A program made the translations under genes and the position numbers. From Streptomyces cinnabarinus (GTDB taxonomy: Bacteria > Actinomycetota > Actinomycetes > Streptomycetales > Streptomycetaceae), in contig NZ_CP114413.1 in assembly GCF_027270315.1 (NCBI RefSeq), positions 8,122,001 through 8,186,000 on the forward strand: DNA of 64,000 nt. Direction: 5' to 3'. This document shows positions 1 through 7,788 of this stretch, in pieces (position 1 is the first letter of the stretch; each line of letters starts with the position of its first letter). The notes under the pieces are model-generated. The model saw only the letters and a list, made by a program, of their open reading frames with translations. It ran no database searches and was not told where the DNA came from.

Positions 1-407
1 GGCGCCAGGACGTCGTGCGCGAGCTGCCAGTTGGGCTCGTGGTTGTACGCCGTGAACAGCGCGTCCCCGACGACCGGCCGCAGATTGGCGATGCCCAGGC
101 CCACATGCTTGGCGAACCGTGTCTCGTCCGCGAGATCGGCGCTGAGCGCCCCGCCCCAGACGAACACGAACTCCTTGTTGAACGCCTTGCGCCGGAAGAT
201 CGGCCCCAGTCGGCGGGCATGGCGCACGGAGTCCTGGAGCGGTCTGGTCCGGCTCGCGCCCAGCACATCGCCGAGCAGCGGGACCCGCCGGGGCGGGTGC
301 GGTATGCGGTGCAGCTCGGGCCAGCCCTGCTCGGCACTGCGGAACCCCTTGGGGAGCGCGGACGGCAGTGCGGACGGCAGCTCGGACCCGTTCGTCGGCT
401 CCGCCAT
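1..407 (-). CDS. CYP102-type cytochrome P450 (P450/reductase fusion), N-terminal part only
   Basis: Partial gene: the first ~135 residues are present and the rest lies beyond the left edge. The segment reads like the N-terminus of P450 BM3-class fatty-acid hydroxylases: a proline-rich entry (RIPHPPRRVPLLGDVLG), a LGPIFRRKAF stretch where BM3 has LGEIFKFEA, then VGDALFTAYNHEPNWQLAHDVLAP, cut here, matching the BM3 DGLFTSWTHEKNWKKAHNILLP region. In the family a heme domain is fused to an FMN/FAD reductase and hydroxylates fatty acids in the cytoplasm using NADPH. That the reductase half is present here is inference. The ATG at 407 follows GGGAGA. The gene is divergent from a TetR regulator, the common arrangement for CYP102 genes, so that protein probably represses it. 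Confidence 0.82.
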   Translation of the reverse strand, partial: MAEPTNGSELPSALPSALPKGFRSAEQGWPELHRIPHPPRRVPLLGDVLGASRTRPLQDSVRHARRLGPIFRRKAFNKEFVFVWGGALSADLADETRFAKHVGLGIANLRPVVGDALFTAYNHEPNWQLAHDVLA

Positions 408-461
408 GACGCGATCTCCCTTGATCCTGCGGCACCTTGAGAAGGCAACAGCGCGTGTTGT

Positions 462-512
462 ACGTCAGTTCAATAGCGTGGCCTCAGTCTGGTCCGGTAG
501 TTGAACCGACGT
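462..512. promoter_or_regulatory. Imperfect inverted repeat between the CYP102-like and TetR genes, possible operator
   Basis: ACGTCAGTTCAA (462-473) and TTGAACCGACGT (501-512) are inverted copies with one mismatch, 27 bp apart. An outer pair, GGCACCTTGA (431-440) and TCAAGTAAGGTGCC (513-526), is also nearly inverted. This symmetry lies in the 121-bp divergent promoter region, so a TetR operator is a reasonable inference, not shown. Confidence 0.45.
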
Positions 513-528
513 CAAGTAAGGTGCCGAC

Positions 529-1140
529 ATGAGTGCCAACCAGGGTGAGCGGACCCGGCGTCGGCTCAGTACCGAGGAGCGCAGGGAGCAGCTTCTGGCC
601 GTCGGGGCACGGCTGTTCTCGGAGAGCCCGTACGACGAGGTGTGGATCGAGCAGGTGGCCGAGATCGCCGGTGTCTCGCGCGGGCTGCTGTATCACTACT
701 TCCCGACCAAGCGGGACTTCTTCGCCGCCGTGGTGGACCGGGAGAGCGCCCGCATGCTGCGGATGACGGCCGCGGTCCCCGGCGTCCCGGTGCGCGAACA
801 GCTCACCGCGAACCTCGACACCTACCTGGCGTACGTCGAGGAGCACGCCCACGGCTTCCGTGCCTTCCATCGCGCCGAGGCCTCCGGCGACCAGGCCGTC
901 CGCAAGGTGTACCGGCGGGCCATCGCCGCCCAGGAGAGGCAGATTCTCGCGGCGATGGCCGAGGATCCGGAGTTCGGCCCGGTCTTCCGGGCGCGGCCCG
1001 ATGTCCCGCTCGCCGTGCGGGGCTGGCTGGCGTTCACCACGGCCGTCTGTCTGGAGTGGCTGAGGGGCTCGGAGGAGCTGACCCGGGACCAGGTGCGGGA
1101 CCTGTGCGCCCGCGCCCTGCTGGGTGTCATCGCGCCCTGA
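529..1140 (+). CDS. TetR family transcriptional regulator
   Basis: 203 residues. The N-terminal DNA-binding domain (about residues 15-60) has the standard TetR pattern: RREQLLAVGARLFSE, then a helix-turn-helix with IAGVSRGLLYHYFPTKRDFF. The C-terminal half is the ligand-binding and dimerisation part and gives no ligand clue. The ATG at 529 is preceded by AAGGTG. The gene is divergent from the CYP102-like gene, so the likely role is ligand-relieved repression of that P450 and of itself through the shared intergenic dyads, as for fatty-acid-sensing regulators of CYP102 genes. The family call is secure; the target is inferred from position only. Confidence 0.9.
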   Translation: MSANQGERTRRRLSTEERREQLLAVGARLFSESPYDEVWIEQVAEIAGVSRGLLYHYFPTKRDFFAAVVDRESARMLRMTAAVPGVPVREQLTANLDTYLAYVEEHAHGFRAFHRAEASGDQAVRKVYRRAIAAQERQILAAMAEDPEFGPVFRARPDVPLAVRGWLAFTTAVCLEWLRGSEELTRDQVRDLCARALLGVIAP

Positions 1141-1215
1141 GGACGGCTCAAGTCGGCCGGTGACTCCGCGCGCGATCGCGTGGCGTGGTTGGCGTGCGCC
1201 TCGATCTTCGATAGG

Positions 1216-1234
1216 TTAGGCAAGGCTTACCTAA
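1216..1234. promoter_or_regulatory. Iron box (IdeR/DmdR1-type operator)
   Basis: TTAGGCAAGGCTTACCTAA is a 19-bp near-palindrome matching the actinobacterial iron-box consensus TTAGGTTAGGCTAACCTAA at 16 of 19 positions. It overlaps the ribosome binding site (AAGGAGGT, 1233-1240) of the DUF2470 gene starting at 1248. Fe2+-loaded DmdR/IdeR bound here should block expression, so the gene should be induced by iron starvation. Confidence 0.88.
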
Positions 1235-1247
1235 GGAGGTTCGGGAA

Positions 1248-1979
1248 ATGGGTGACAGCCAGAGCTGGACGGCCACACCTGCCGCGGCGGAGCACGCCCG
1301 GTCGATGCTCGCCACCGCATGGTCCTGCGCGGTGACCGCGGAGGGCAGCCGGGAGGAGTTCGTCGGCACGCACTCCGTGACCGAGGACGGCCGGGTGCTG
1401 CTCCAGGTGCCCGAGGACAGCACCCTGGTCACCGCCGCGATCTGCGCCCCGCGCGGAGAGCCGTCCGCCGTGCTGGAGTTCGCCGACGTCGCGCCCGTGC
1501 CCGTCCGCAACCGTATCCGGGCCCGGCTCTGGCTGGCCGGCTGGTTCGCCGCGGAGGAGGGGCAGCTCGCCTTCCGGGCCACGCGCGTCGTGCTCCGCCG
1601 ACCCGGCGGTGCCGTCGTCGTCGACCTCGACGACTTCGCCGAAGCCCGGCCCGACCCGCTGGTCACGGCCGAGGCCCGGCTGCTGACCCATCTCGCCGAC
1701 TGCCATCCGGACGCGGTCGAGCGGCTCACCCGGCTCGTCGAGCCCGACAGCCTGCACGGCGTGGTCCGCGTCCAGCCGCTCGCCGTCGACCGGCACGGAC
1801 TGACCCTGCGCATCGAGCGCGCCCGCGCCCACGGCGACGTACGACTGCCCTTCCACCGTCCGGCCGACGACGTCGCGCAGCTGACTGAGCGCATGCATGT
1901 CCTGCTCGGGCAGGCGAGCGCGGCCGCGTGCCCGCGGCCCCGGCCGCTACAGCGGCAGCGCGCAGACGGCGACGGGTGA
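1248..1979 (+). CDS. DUF2470 domain protein, iron-regulated (HugZ/PPOX-like fold)
   Basis: 243 residues, cytoplasmic, no signal peptide. The C-terminal half carries the DUF2470 pattern: LLTHLADCHPDAVERLTRLV (residues ~145-164) and a following segment on a Leu/Arg-rich strand. DUF2470 occurs as the C-terminal domain of HugZ-type heme-degrading enzymes and of many iron-regulated actinobacterial proteins with a split-barrel FMN-binding-like N-terminus; a role in heme or iron handling is inferred. The ATG at 1248 has a strong AAGGAGGT site and sits directly behind a near-consensus iron box. The last 33 bp overlap the 3' end of the convergent lactonase gene. Confidence 0.8.
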   Translation: MGDSQSWTATPAAAEHARSMLATAWSCAVTAEGSREEFVGTHSVTEDGRVLLQVPEDSTLVTAAICAPRGEPSAVLEFADVAPVPVRNRIRARLWLAGWFAAEEGQLAFRATRVVLRRPGGAVVVDLDDFAEARPDPLVTAEARLLTHLADCHPDAVERLTRLVEPDSLHGVVRVQPLAVDRHGLTLRIERARAHGDVRLPFHRPADDVAQLTERMHVLLGQASAAACPRPRPLQRQRADGDG

Positions 1980-3116
1980 GGCGAACGGCTCGCCCGTGAG
2001 CCGTGGTTCACCGCTGTCCTGGTCGATACGGAAGACGCTGACGGTGCTCGACCGCTGGTTCGCCGCGAAGAGCAGCCCGCCGTCCGGGGAGAGGGCGAGC
2101 TGGCGCGGGAAGTCCCCGCCCACCGGCACGGTGCCGAGCAGTCGGAGCCGGGCCCCGTCCGCCTCCACCGCGTACCGGGACAGGCTGTTGTGGCCCCGGT
2201 TGGCGAGAAAGGCGTACCGGCCGTCCGGCGTCACGACGAGCTGCGCCGGGTAGCTGGTGCCCGTGGACTGCGCCTCGCCGACCGTGACCCGGCCGCTGCC
2301 GGGGTCGTAGGCGCAGACCGCGACGGTGTTGTCGACCTCGTTGGCGAGATAGGCGTACCGACCGCCGGGGTGGAAGGTCAGATGGCGTGGCCCCGCGCCT
2401 GGGCGGGTTCGCGCGCGGGAGACCTCGGCGAGCGTGCCCTTCGTCTCGTCGAGGTGGTAGGTGTACACCGTGTCCGTGCCCAGGTCGACGGCGAGGACAT
2501 GGCCGCCGTCGGGGCTGGTGAGGATCTGGTGGGCGTGCGGGCCGTCCTGGTCCGGGCCCGGCGCCGGACGGGAGTGCGTGACCAGGTCGGTGCGCTCGCC
2601 GAGTGCGCCGGAGGACTCGATCGGGTGCACGGCCACACTGCCGGTGCCGTAGTTGGCGCTGAACAGCCAGCGCCCGCCCGGATGCACCGACAGATGACAC
2701 GGCGCCGACCCGCCGCTGCCGCGGCTGCCCAGGACCTTGCGGTCGGACAGCCGGACCGCGGTCACGGCACCGTCCTCGCGCTCGTTCACCGCGTACAGCG
2801 TGCGCCCGTCCGGGTGGACCGCGAGATACGACGGGTCCGGGATGTCCCCGATGGTGCCCACGCCCGTGATCCGGCCCGTCCCGACGTCGTACGAGGCGAC
2901 CCCGACGCCCTGGCCGCCGCCGTCCGCCGAGGTGTACGTGCCGAGATACAGCGCGCGCGGACCCGGTGCGGCCTCGGGCGCCGGTGTCCGCTGCCGCTTC
3001 CGCTCGGGCTGTGCGGCCGGTGCAGGCTGCTCCTCGCAGGCCGGGAGCGCCACCGCGGCGGCGGTTCCCGCGAGCGCGCCGAAGAACCGGCGCCTGCTCA
3101 CGCCACCACTGCCCAT
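1947..3116 (-). CDS. Lactonase-family (PF10282) beta-propeller, Tat-exported lipoprotein
   Basis: 389 residues. The start (3116) gives a twin-arginine signal (SRRRFFGALAG) followed by a lipobox-like LPAC, so the product is probably Tat-exported and lipid-anchored. A Pro/Ala/Lys linker precedes a seven-bladed propeller visible as repeated modules such as HPDGRTLYAVNE, HPGGRWLFSANYGTGSV, HPGGRYAYLANEVDNTV, TPDGRYAFLANRGHNSL and SPDGGLLFAANQRSSTV. This matches the 6-phosphogluconolactonase/YkgB lactonase family, but an extracytoplasmic member is unlikely to act on 6-phosphogluconolactone; other sugar or aryl lactones are possible. Its stop lies 33 bp inside the convergent DUF2470 gene. Confidence 0.85.
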   Translation of the reverse strand: MGSGGVSRRRFFGALAGTAAAVALPACEEQPAPAAQPERKRQRTPAPEAAPGPRALYLGTYTSADGGGQGVGVASYDVGTGRITGVGTIGDIPDPSYLAVHPDGRTLYAVNEREDGAVTAVRLSDRKVLGSRGSGGSAPCHLSVHPGGRWLFSANYGTGSVAVHPIESSGALGERTDLVTHSRPAPGPDQDGPHAHQILTSPDGGHVLAVDLGTDTVYTYHLDETKGTLAEVSRARTRPGAGPRHLTFHPGGRYAYLANEVDNTVAVCAYDPGSGRVTVGEAQSTGTSYPAQLVVTPDGRYAFLANRGHNSLSRYAVEADGARLRLLGTVPVGGDFPRQLALSPDGGLLFAANQRSSTVSVFRIDQDSGEPRLTGEPFASPVAVCALPL

Positions 3117-3208
3117 GTCCACACCCTCAGGTCGTCCGCCGTCGCGACAGCCACCCTCGCGTGGATCACCCGGCCGGTGCAACCGAGACGCCCCTTCAGC
3201 CGACCACG

Positions 3209-4450
3209 TCACTTGGAGCGACGGACAGCGGCGAGCCGGTTCCGGCCCGACCGCACGCTCTCCTGGAACCGCGTCAGCCGGGGCATCCGCTCGCGCTGTT
3301 CGCTGGAGACCCGGTCGAGCTCCTCCAGCAGCCGGCGCGAGCGGTGCTCGGTGTCCAGCTCGTCGAGGATGCGGTTGACCTCGGTCAGCACCGCGCCGTG
3401 CAGCTGCCACTGGCGGGCGTCGCGCTGGACCTCCTCCAGCAGCAGCTGGGCGAGCTTGTCCCGGGTCGCGGCGGCCTGGCGCAACTCGTGGGTGAGCCGC
3501 TCCTCCGCGGACTCGGCGTTCTCGCTGACATGGGAGGTGACCAGCACCGCGAAGCTCACCAGCGCGTCGGCGATCTCGGACAGCAGCTGTTCCACCGCGG
3601 CGCCGATCTGCGGCGTGAACAGTGGCTCGGGGTCGCGTTCCTTGGCCAGGTCGGTGAGGGTGCGGGCGATCACCCGCAGGACGACCGTACAGATCTCCAG
3701 GGTGTCAAGGCCGGTCCTGAGCACCACCCGGTGCAGCAGGCCCTCACGCACCCGCGGATTGAGCCGCAGGCTGTCCTCGGCCTGCCGCAGGGCCGCGTCC
3801 ACCTCGACGATGTCGTGGTCGAGCCGGCGGGCCTCGTGCAGCCGGGCGGCCGCCCGCTCCACCGGGGTGCGGCCCGCCGCCTCCTCGCCCATGCTCAGCA
3901 TCAACTGCCGCACCCGGCGGGCCAGTCCCTCGATGGACTCGCCCGCCTCGCCCACCCACACCGGCGGCGCGAGCAGCAGATTGCAGCCGAGCCCGACGAT
4001 CGCGCCGATCAGCGTCTCCAGCACCCGCGCCCACGCGGTGTCCCCGACGGTCGTCACCCCGAGCACCAGCATCGCGCTGATCGCCACCTCGGGGACGTAC
4101 TCGTCCACCCGGACCAGATGACCCACGGCCAGCGAGGCCAGGATGACCAGCGCCAGGCTCCACCAGGTCAGCCCCACCAGCAGACTGAAGGCGATGGCGA
4201 CCAGCACCCCGGCCACCACGGAGTTCACCCGGCGCACACCGTTGGTGAGCGTCGCGAAGAGGGTGACCTGGACGACCAGCAGCGCCGTCAGGGGAGCGGT
4301 GAGCGGGGCCTTCTCGGGGCTCAGGTGCAGCGCGATGACGTAGGCGACCGTCGCGGCGGCTGTCGACCTCAGGGTCTGGACGACCACGGGGTCCCGGCGC
4401 AGCCTCATCAGCCGCTCCCGGTCGACCCGCAACTGCCGTACGACTCGCAT
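3209..4450 (-). CDS. FUSC / aromatic acid exporter-like membrane protein
   Basis: 413 residues. The N-terminal ~170 residues hold about five to six hydrophobic segments (e.g. TVAYVIALHLS, LTALLVVQVTLFATLTNGV, WWSLALVILASLAVGHLV, ALIGAIVGLGCNLLLAPPVW with small variations). The C-terminal ~240 residues are charged and helical, probably cytoplasmic coiled coil. This is the ArAE/FUSC layout seen in Streptomyces, a half-size relative of AaeB-type exporters. The transported substrate is unknown. The start MRVVRQL at 4450 is preferred; an in-frame GTG at 4483 is possible. It stands alone, downstream of and in the same direction as the FBP gene. Confidence 0.78.
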   Translation of the reverse strand: MRVVRQLRVDRERLMRLRRDPVVVQTLRSTAAATVAYVIALHLSPEKAPLTAPLTALLVVQVTLFATLTNGVRRVNSVVAGVLVAIAFSLLVGLTWWSLALVILASLAVGHLVRVDEYVPEVAISAMLVLGVTTVGDTAWARVLETLIGAIVGLGCNLLLAPPVWVGEAGESIEGLARRVRQLMLSMGEEAAGRTPVERAAARLHEARRLDHDIVEVDAALRQAEDSLRLNPRVREGLLHRVVLRTGLDTLEICTVVLRVIARTLTDLAKERDPEPLFTPQIGAAVEQLLSEIADALVSFAVLVTSHVSENAESAEERLTHELRQAAATRDKLAQLLLEEVQRDARQWQLHGAVLTEVNRILDELDTEHRSRRLLEELDRVSSEQRERMPRLTRFQESVRSGRNRLAAVRRSK

Positions 4451-4636
4451 TCCTGGGCTGGTCCCCTCTCTTGCGGACCGCACTTGTCCGCAAGGAAGCC
4501 AAGATTGATCGAATGGGGGTCGCCTGGCAAGAGGCGGGAGGGCGCCACCCGGCAGGAGGCGGGAGAGCGCCCCGACCCTGTTCCCATCATCCTCGGCACC
4601 CCGGCGCCCGTCCTCCTGACCGGCGCCCCCGAGGGC

Positions 4637-5131
4637 TCAGGCGTACAGCTTGTCCACGAAGGCGCTCAGATTGCCCTCCGTCCGCGCGATCTGCTCCTCC
4701 ACCGTCAGGCTCTCCTCCATACGGGCGCCCGAGTCCGGCACCCTCCTGCCCCGGACATAGAGGGAGCAGGCGAGGTCGGTGCACATGTACAGGCCGACCG
4801 AGTTGCCCTCGCGGCCCGCCGGGCCCGCCTTGCGCGCGGTCATCAGGGAGACCCCGCCGCCCCGGTGGGTCGTCAGGCACAGCGAGCACATGCTGCGGTG
4901 CAGGAACCCGCGCCGCGCGGACGGGAACCGGAGGGTGACCCCGACCAGCCGCCCGTCCCGCTCGGTGACCAGACCACTGCGGTCCGGCGCCCCCGGATCT
5001 CGCCAGCCCAGGAAGTCCAGGTCGTCCCAGGGGAGTTGGCCGAGATCCCGGGGCACGTACAGCCGCTTGGCCTCACCCTTGGAGCAGTTGACGAACGAGG
5101 TGCGGATCTCCGGCTCGGTGAGTGCTCTCAT
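4637..5131 (-). CDS. FBP domain (C4-type zinc finger) protein
   Basis: 164 residues, cytoplasmic. It begins MRALTEPEIRTSFVNCSKGEAKRL in the usual FBP-domain form (shown here in parts: TSFVNCSKGEAKRL, LPWDDLDFLGWRD). A four-cysteine zinc site is formed by CSLC (after the FLHRSM segment) and by the C...C pair around MCTDLACSLYV. The family is named after a fibronectin-binding annotation but in actinobacteria is a treble-clef zinc protein related to the C-terminus of EF-G-binding proteins; a ribosome or translation link is inference. The ATG at 5131 has a good AGGAGG site. Confidence 0.82.
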   Translation of the reverse strand: MRALTEPEIRTSFVNCSKGEAKRLYVPRDLGQLPWDDLDFLGWRDPGAPDRSGLVTERDGRLVGVTLRFPSARRGFLHRSMCSLCLTTHRGGGVSLMTARKAGPAGREGNSVGLYMCTDLACSLYVRGRRVPDSGARMEESLTVEEQIARTEGNLSAFVDKLYA

Positions 5132-5228
5132 CGGGGCCTCCTGGGGCAGACGTGCTGTCGAGTGAACTGTGAACCTAGGGTTACTAGGTTTCTGGCTAAG
5201 AGTAAGCGCCATGTTCCTGGAGGGGCTA

Positions 5229-6218
5229 ATGGATTTCGAGGTGCGGGGTGTGGTGGCGGACTCCTGGGGGCGGGCCCGGCGGATCCTGGACGTGGCGGGC
5301 CTGCCGCCCGACGACCTGACGCACGTCCGCGCGCTGACCGGCGGCACCTACAACACCGTGGAGGAACTCCTCCTGGGCGACGGCAGCCGGTACGTGCTGA
5401 AGGTGCCGCCCGCCGAGGATCTGCCGGGACTGCGGCACGAGCGGGAGCTGCTGGTCGCCGAGGCGGAGTTCTACCGGGCGGCGGCCACCGCCGGGGTCGC
5501 GGCGCCCCGGGTGGTGGCCGCCACCGCGCGGGAACTGCTGATGACGGCCTGCCCCGGTGAGGCATGGGACGACTCGCTCACGGCAGCCGAACAGCAGGAG
5601 CTGCGCGCCGAGCTGGGCCGCCAGGTGGCCCGGCTGCACACCGTCGGCGGGCCCGGCTTCGGCTATCCGTCGGGCGCCCTCGGACCGCTCGCCGCCGACT
5701 GGCGGACCGCGTTCTCGGCACTCCTCGACGCCGTCCTCGACGACGCCCGCCGGTACCGGCCGTGGCTGCCCCGCCCCGTCGAGGAGACGGCCCGCACGCT
5801 GCGGGCGGGCTGTCCCGCGCTGGACGAGGTCACCGTCCCGAGCGCGGTCCACTTCGATCTGTGGCCGGGCAACATCCTGGTGGACCGCTCCACCGGCGTG
5901 GCCCGCATCGGCGGGCTGATCGACGGCGAGCGCATGTTCTGGGGCGATCCGGTCGCCGACTTCGTCTCCCTGGCGCTGCTCGGGGACATCGGGAAGGACA
6001 CGGCTTTCCTCGCCGGTTACCGGGAGGCTGGAGGACGGGTGGAGTTCGACCGGCCCACCCGGCTCCGGCTCGCCCTGTACCGTGCCTACCTCTACCTGAT
6101 CATGCTCACCGAGACGGTGCCGCGCGCCGTCGACGAGGGGCGCCTCAGGTGGACGCGGGAAGCGGTCGGGCCGGAGCTGGTCGCCGCACTGGACGAGGTG
6201 GCCGAGCTCAGCCGCTGA
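5229..6218 (+). CDS. Aminoglycoside phosphotransferase-fold small-molecule kinase
   Basis: 329 residues. The APH/choline-kinase fold shows in a glycine-rich loop (LTGGTYNTVEELLL), the ATP lysine in RYVLKVPP, and Brenner's motif HFDLWPGNILVD (catalytic Asp and Asn), followed by IGGLIDGERMFWGDPVADF where the DFG-equivalent metal Asp is in IDGERMFWGDP. The real substrate is unknown; most chromosomal Streptomyces members are not resistance enzymes and may act on sugars, choline or antibiotics. The ATG at 5229 is chosen because CTGGAGGGG lies just before it; in-frame starts further upstream would read through a lower-GC leader. Confidence 0.82.
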   Translation: MDFEVRGVVADSWGRARRILDVAGLPPDDLTHVRALTGGTYNTVEELLLGDGSRYVLKVPPAEDLPGLRHERELLVAEAEFYRAAATAGVAAPRVVAATARELLMTACPGEAWDDSLTAAEQQELRAELGRQVARLHTVGGPGFGYPSGALGPLAADWRTAFSALLDAVLDDARRYRPWLPRPVEETARTLRAGCPALDEVTVPSAVHFDLWPGNILVDRSTGVARIGGLIDGERMFWGDPVADFVSLALLGDIGKDTAFLAGYREAGGRVEFDRPTRLRLALYRAYLYLIMLTETVPRAVDEGRLRWTREAVGPELVAALDEVAELSR

Positions 6219-6262
6219 GCAGGTATGTTCCAGGTCGGACTGCGTGTCGATAGGGGGAGCAG

Positions 6263-7537
6263 ATGGTGGGGCGGAACAGGCGCACGGTGCGCGATCTCAG
6301 GCGGGACAACCGCGCGGCCGTCCTGCGACGCCTCTATTTCGACGGCCCGCTCAGCCGCTTCGAACTGGGCCCGGCCACCGGACTGAGCTCCGGCTCGATC
6401 AGCAACGTCGTCGCCGACCTGCTCGCGGACGGGGTGCTGGAGGAGGCGGGCAACGTCGACTCCGACGGCGGCAGGCCGCGCACGCTGCTCAAGGTGGCGC
6501 CGGGCAGCGGGCACATGATCGGCGTGGACGTCGGCGAGACCCGGGTCCGCGTCGAGCTCTTCGACCTCGCCCTGACCGAACTCGCGCGCTCGGAACGGGC
6601 GCTGGGGCCCGAGGGGTACGACGTCGAGGTCGTCGTGGGGCACATCCGGGACGCCGTGGCCGAGGTGCTGGGCGCCGCCGACCTCGCCCCGGACCTGCTG
6701 CTCGGTGTCGGCATCGGGGTGCCCGGCATAGTCGAGCACTCCGCCGAGCACGGGGCCGTGGTGCACGGGCAGACGGTCGGCTGGGACGCGGTCGAGCTGG
6801 AGTCACTGCTCCGGGAGCGCTGCGAACTGCCCGCCTCCGTCCCGTACTTCATCGACAACGGCGCGCGCACGCTCGGCCAGGCGGAGATGTGGTTCGGGGC
6901 GGGGCGCGGCGCCCGCAGCGCGATCGTGGTGCTGTTCGGCTCCGGCGTCGGCGCGTGCGTCGTCACCCCGGAGGCGGAGGAGGGCCGGGCCGTCGAGGCC
7001 GGGCATCTGACGGTACGGGTCGCGGGGCGCCGCTGCCGGTGCGGTGCGCCGGGGTGCCTGGAGGCGTACGCCGGGGCCGAGGCCCTCCTCGAACGCTGGC
7101 GGGAGGCGGGCGGACAGCCGCCGCGGGGTGCCGACCAGGAGAGCGCGCTGGCGGCGCTGGTGGCCGCGGCCGCGGACGACGCGGTGGCCCGGGGCCTGCT
7201 GGAGGAGACGGCCGAGTACATCGGCGCGGGCCTGTCCGACCTGATCAACCTCTTCCGGCCCGAGCGCATCCTGATCGGGGGATGGGCGGGGCTGAGGCTC
7301 GGCGCGGCCCTGCTGCCCGACGTACGGCGGCACGCGGCCGGGTACGCGCTGCGGCACCCCGCGGAGCGGGTCACGATCGACCTGGGCGGGCTCGGGCCGG
7401 ACGCGGTGACCGTCGGGGCGGCCATCCTTCCGCTCGCGGACTTCTTCGCCCGCGGCGGCCGACGGCGGGCCGAACCGGCTGCCGAGGGACCGCAGCCCGC
7501 GTGGCGAGCGGCGCTGGAGGACCGTACGCCGCGCTGA
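6263..7537 (+). CDS. ROK family transcriptional regulator
   Basis: 424 residues. An N-terminal winged helix-turn-helix (about residues 10-60: LRRDNRAAVLRRLY, GLSSGSISNVVADLL) is followed by a sugar-kinase-like ROK domain with the GVDVGETRVRVELFD phosphate loop, GVGIGVPGIV, and the zinc signature CRCGAPGCLEAY (CxCGxxGCxE). ROK repressors of this layout (NagC/XylR class) sense a sugar or sugar phosphate and control carbohydrate genes. The neighbours (APH-fold kinase before, PHP protein after, convergent) give no clear target. Transcription probably ends at the hairpin at 7567. Confidence 0.92.
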   Translation: MVGRNRRTVRDLRRDNRAAVLRRLYFDGPLSRFELGPATGLSSGSISNVVADLLADGVLEEAGNVDSDGGRPRTLLKVAPGSGHMIGVDVGETRVRVELFDLALTELARSERALGPEGYDVEVVVGHIRDAVAEVLGAADLAPDLLLGVGIGVPGIVEHSAEHGAVVHGQTVGWDAVELESLLRERCELPASVPYFIDNGARTLGQAEMWFGAGRGARSAIVVLFGSGVGACVVTPEAEEGRAVEAGHLTVRVAGRRCRCGAPGCLEAYAGAEALLERWREAGGQPPRGADQESALAALVAAAADDAVARGLLEETAEYIGAGLSDLINLFRPERILIGGWAGLRLGAALLPDVRRHAAGYALRHPAERVTIDLGGLGPDAVTVGAAILPLADFFARGGRRRAEPAAEGPQPAWRAALEDRTPR

Positions 7538-7566
7538 CGTCCCGCACCGCCCCGGGGAAAGGGAAG

Positions 7567-7598
7567 CCCCGACCGCGACGGGGGAATCACGGTCGGGG
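7567..7598 (+). terminator. Hairpin terminator after the ROK gene
   Basis: CCCCGACCG (7567-7575) and CGGTCGGGG (7590-7598) form a perfect 9-bp GC-rich stem with a 14-nt loop, 30 bp after the ROK stop codon. There is no U-tract, as is usual for Streptomyces terminators. Confidence 0.72.
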
Positions 7599-7606
7599 CG
7601 GCTCGA

Positions 7607-7725
7607 GCGTGGGTACGGATGGGCGGTCGCCTCTCGGCGAAAGGCTCCACAGGGCTTCAGCCGAACGATCGTCCCTGTGGGCAAAAGGTGAGGCCCGGGG
7701 ACACTGTCCCCATCCGTACCCACGC
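7607..7725. other. Long inverted repeat with nested hairpins, candidate structured RNA or mobile repeat
   Basis: GCGTGGGTACGGATGGG (7607-7623) is perfectly complementary to 7709-7725, a 17-bp stem. Inside are three more dyads: CGCC/GGCG (7628-7639), CCACAGGG/CCCTGTGG (7647-7654 with 7673-7680) and GGGGAC/GTCCCC (7697-7702 with 7706-7711). The last competes with the base of the outer stem. The element sits in a convergent gap with no gene behind it on the plus strand, so it is not an ordinary leader. It does not match a riboswitch class I can recognise. Alternatives are a processed sRNA, a double terminator or a REP/MITE-like repeat. Confidence 0.6.
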
Positions 7726-7788
7726 ATCGTTCAACGGGCAACCACCCCTCGGTGTTCCACGTTCTGTCGCGTTATGGCGTGATCTGCG

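Noticed and set aside
1897..6218. Long open frames on the strand opposite the lactonase, FUSC and FBP genes
   Set aside because: They run antisense to genes with clear domains and signal peptides, show repetitive Arg/Ala/Gly/Pro composition, and exist because high-GC DNA has few stops.
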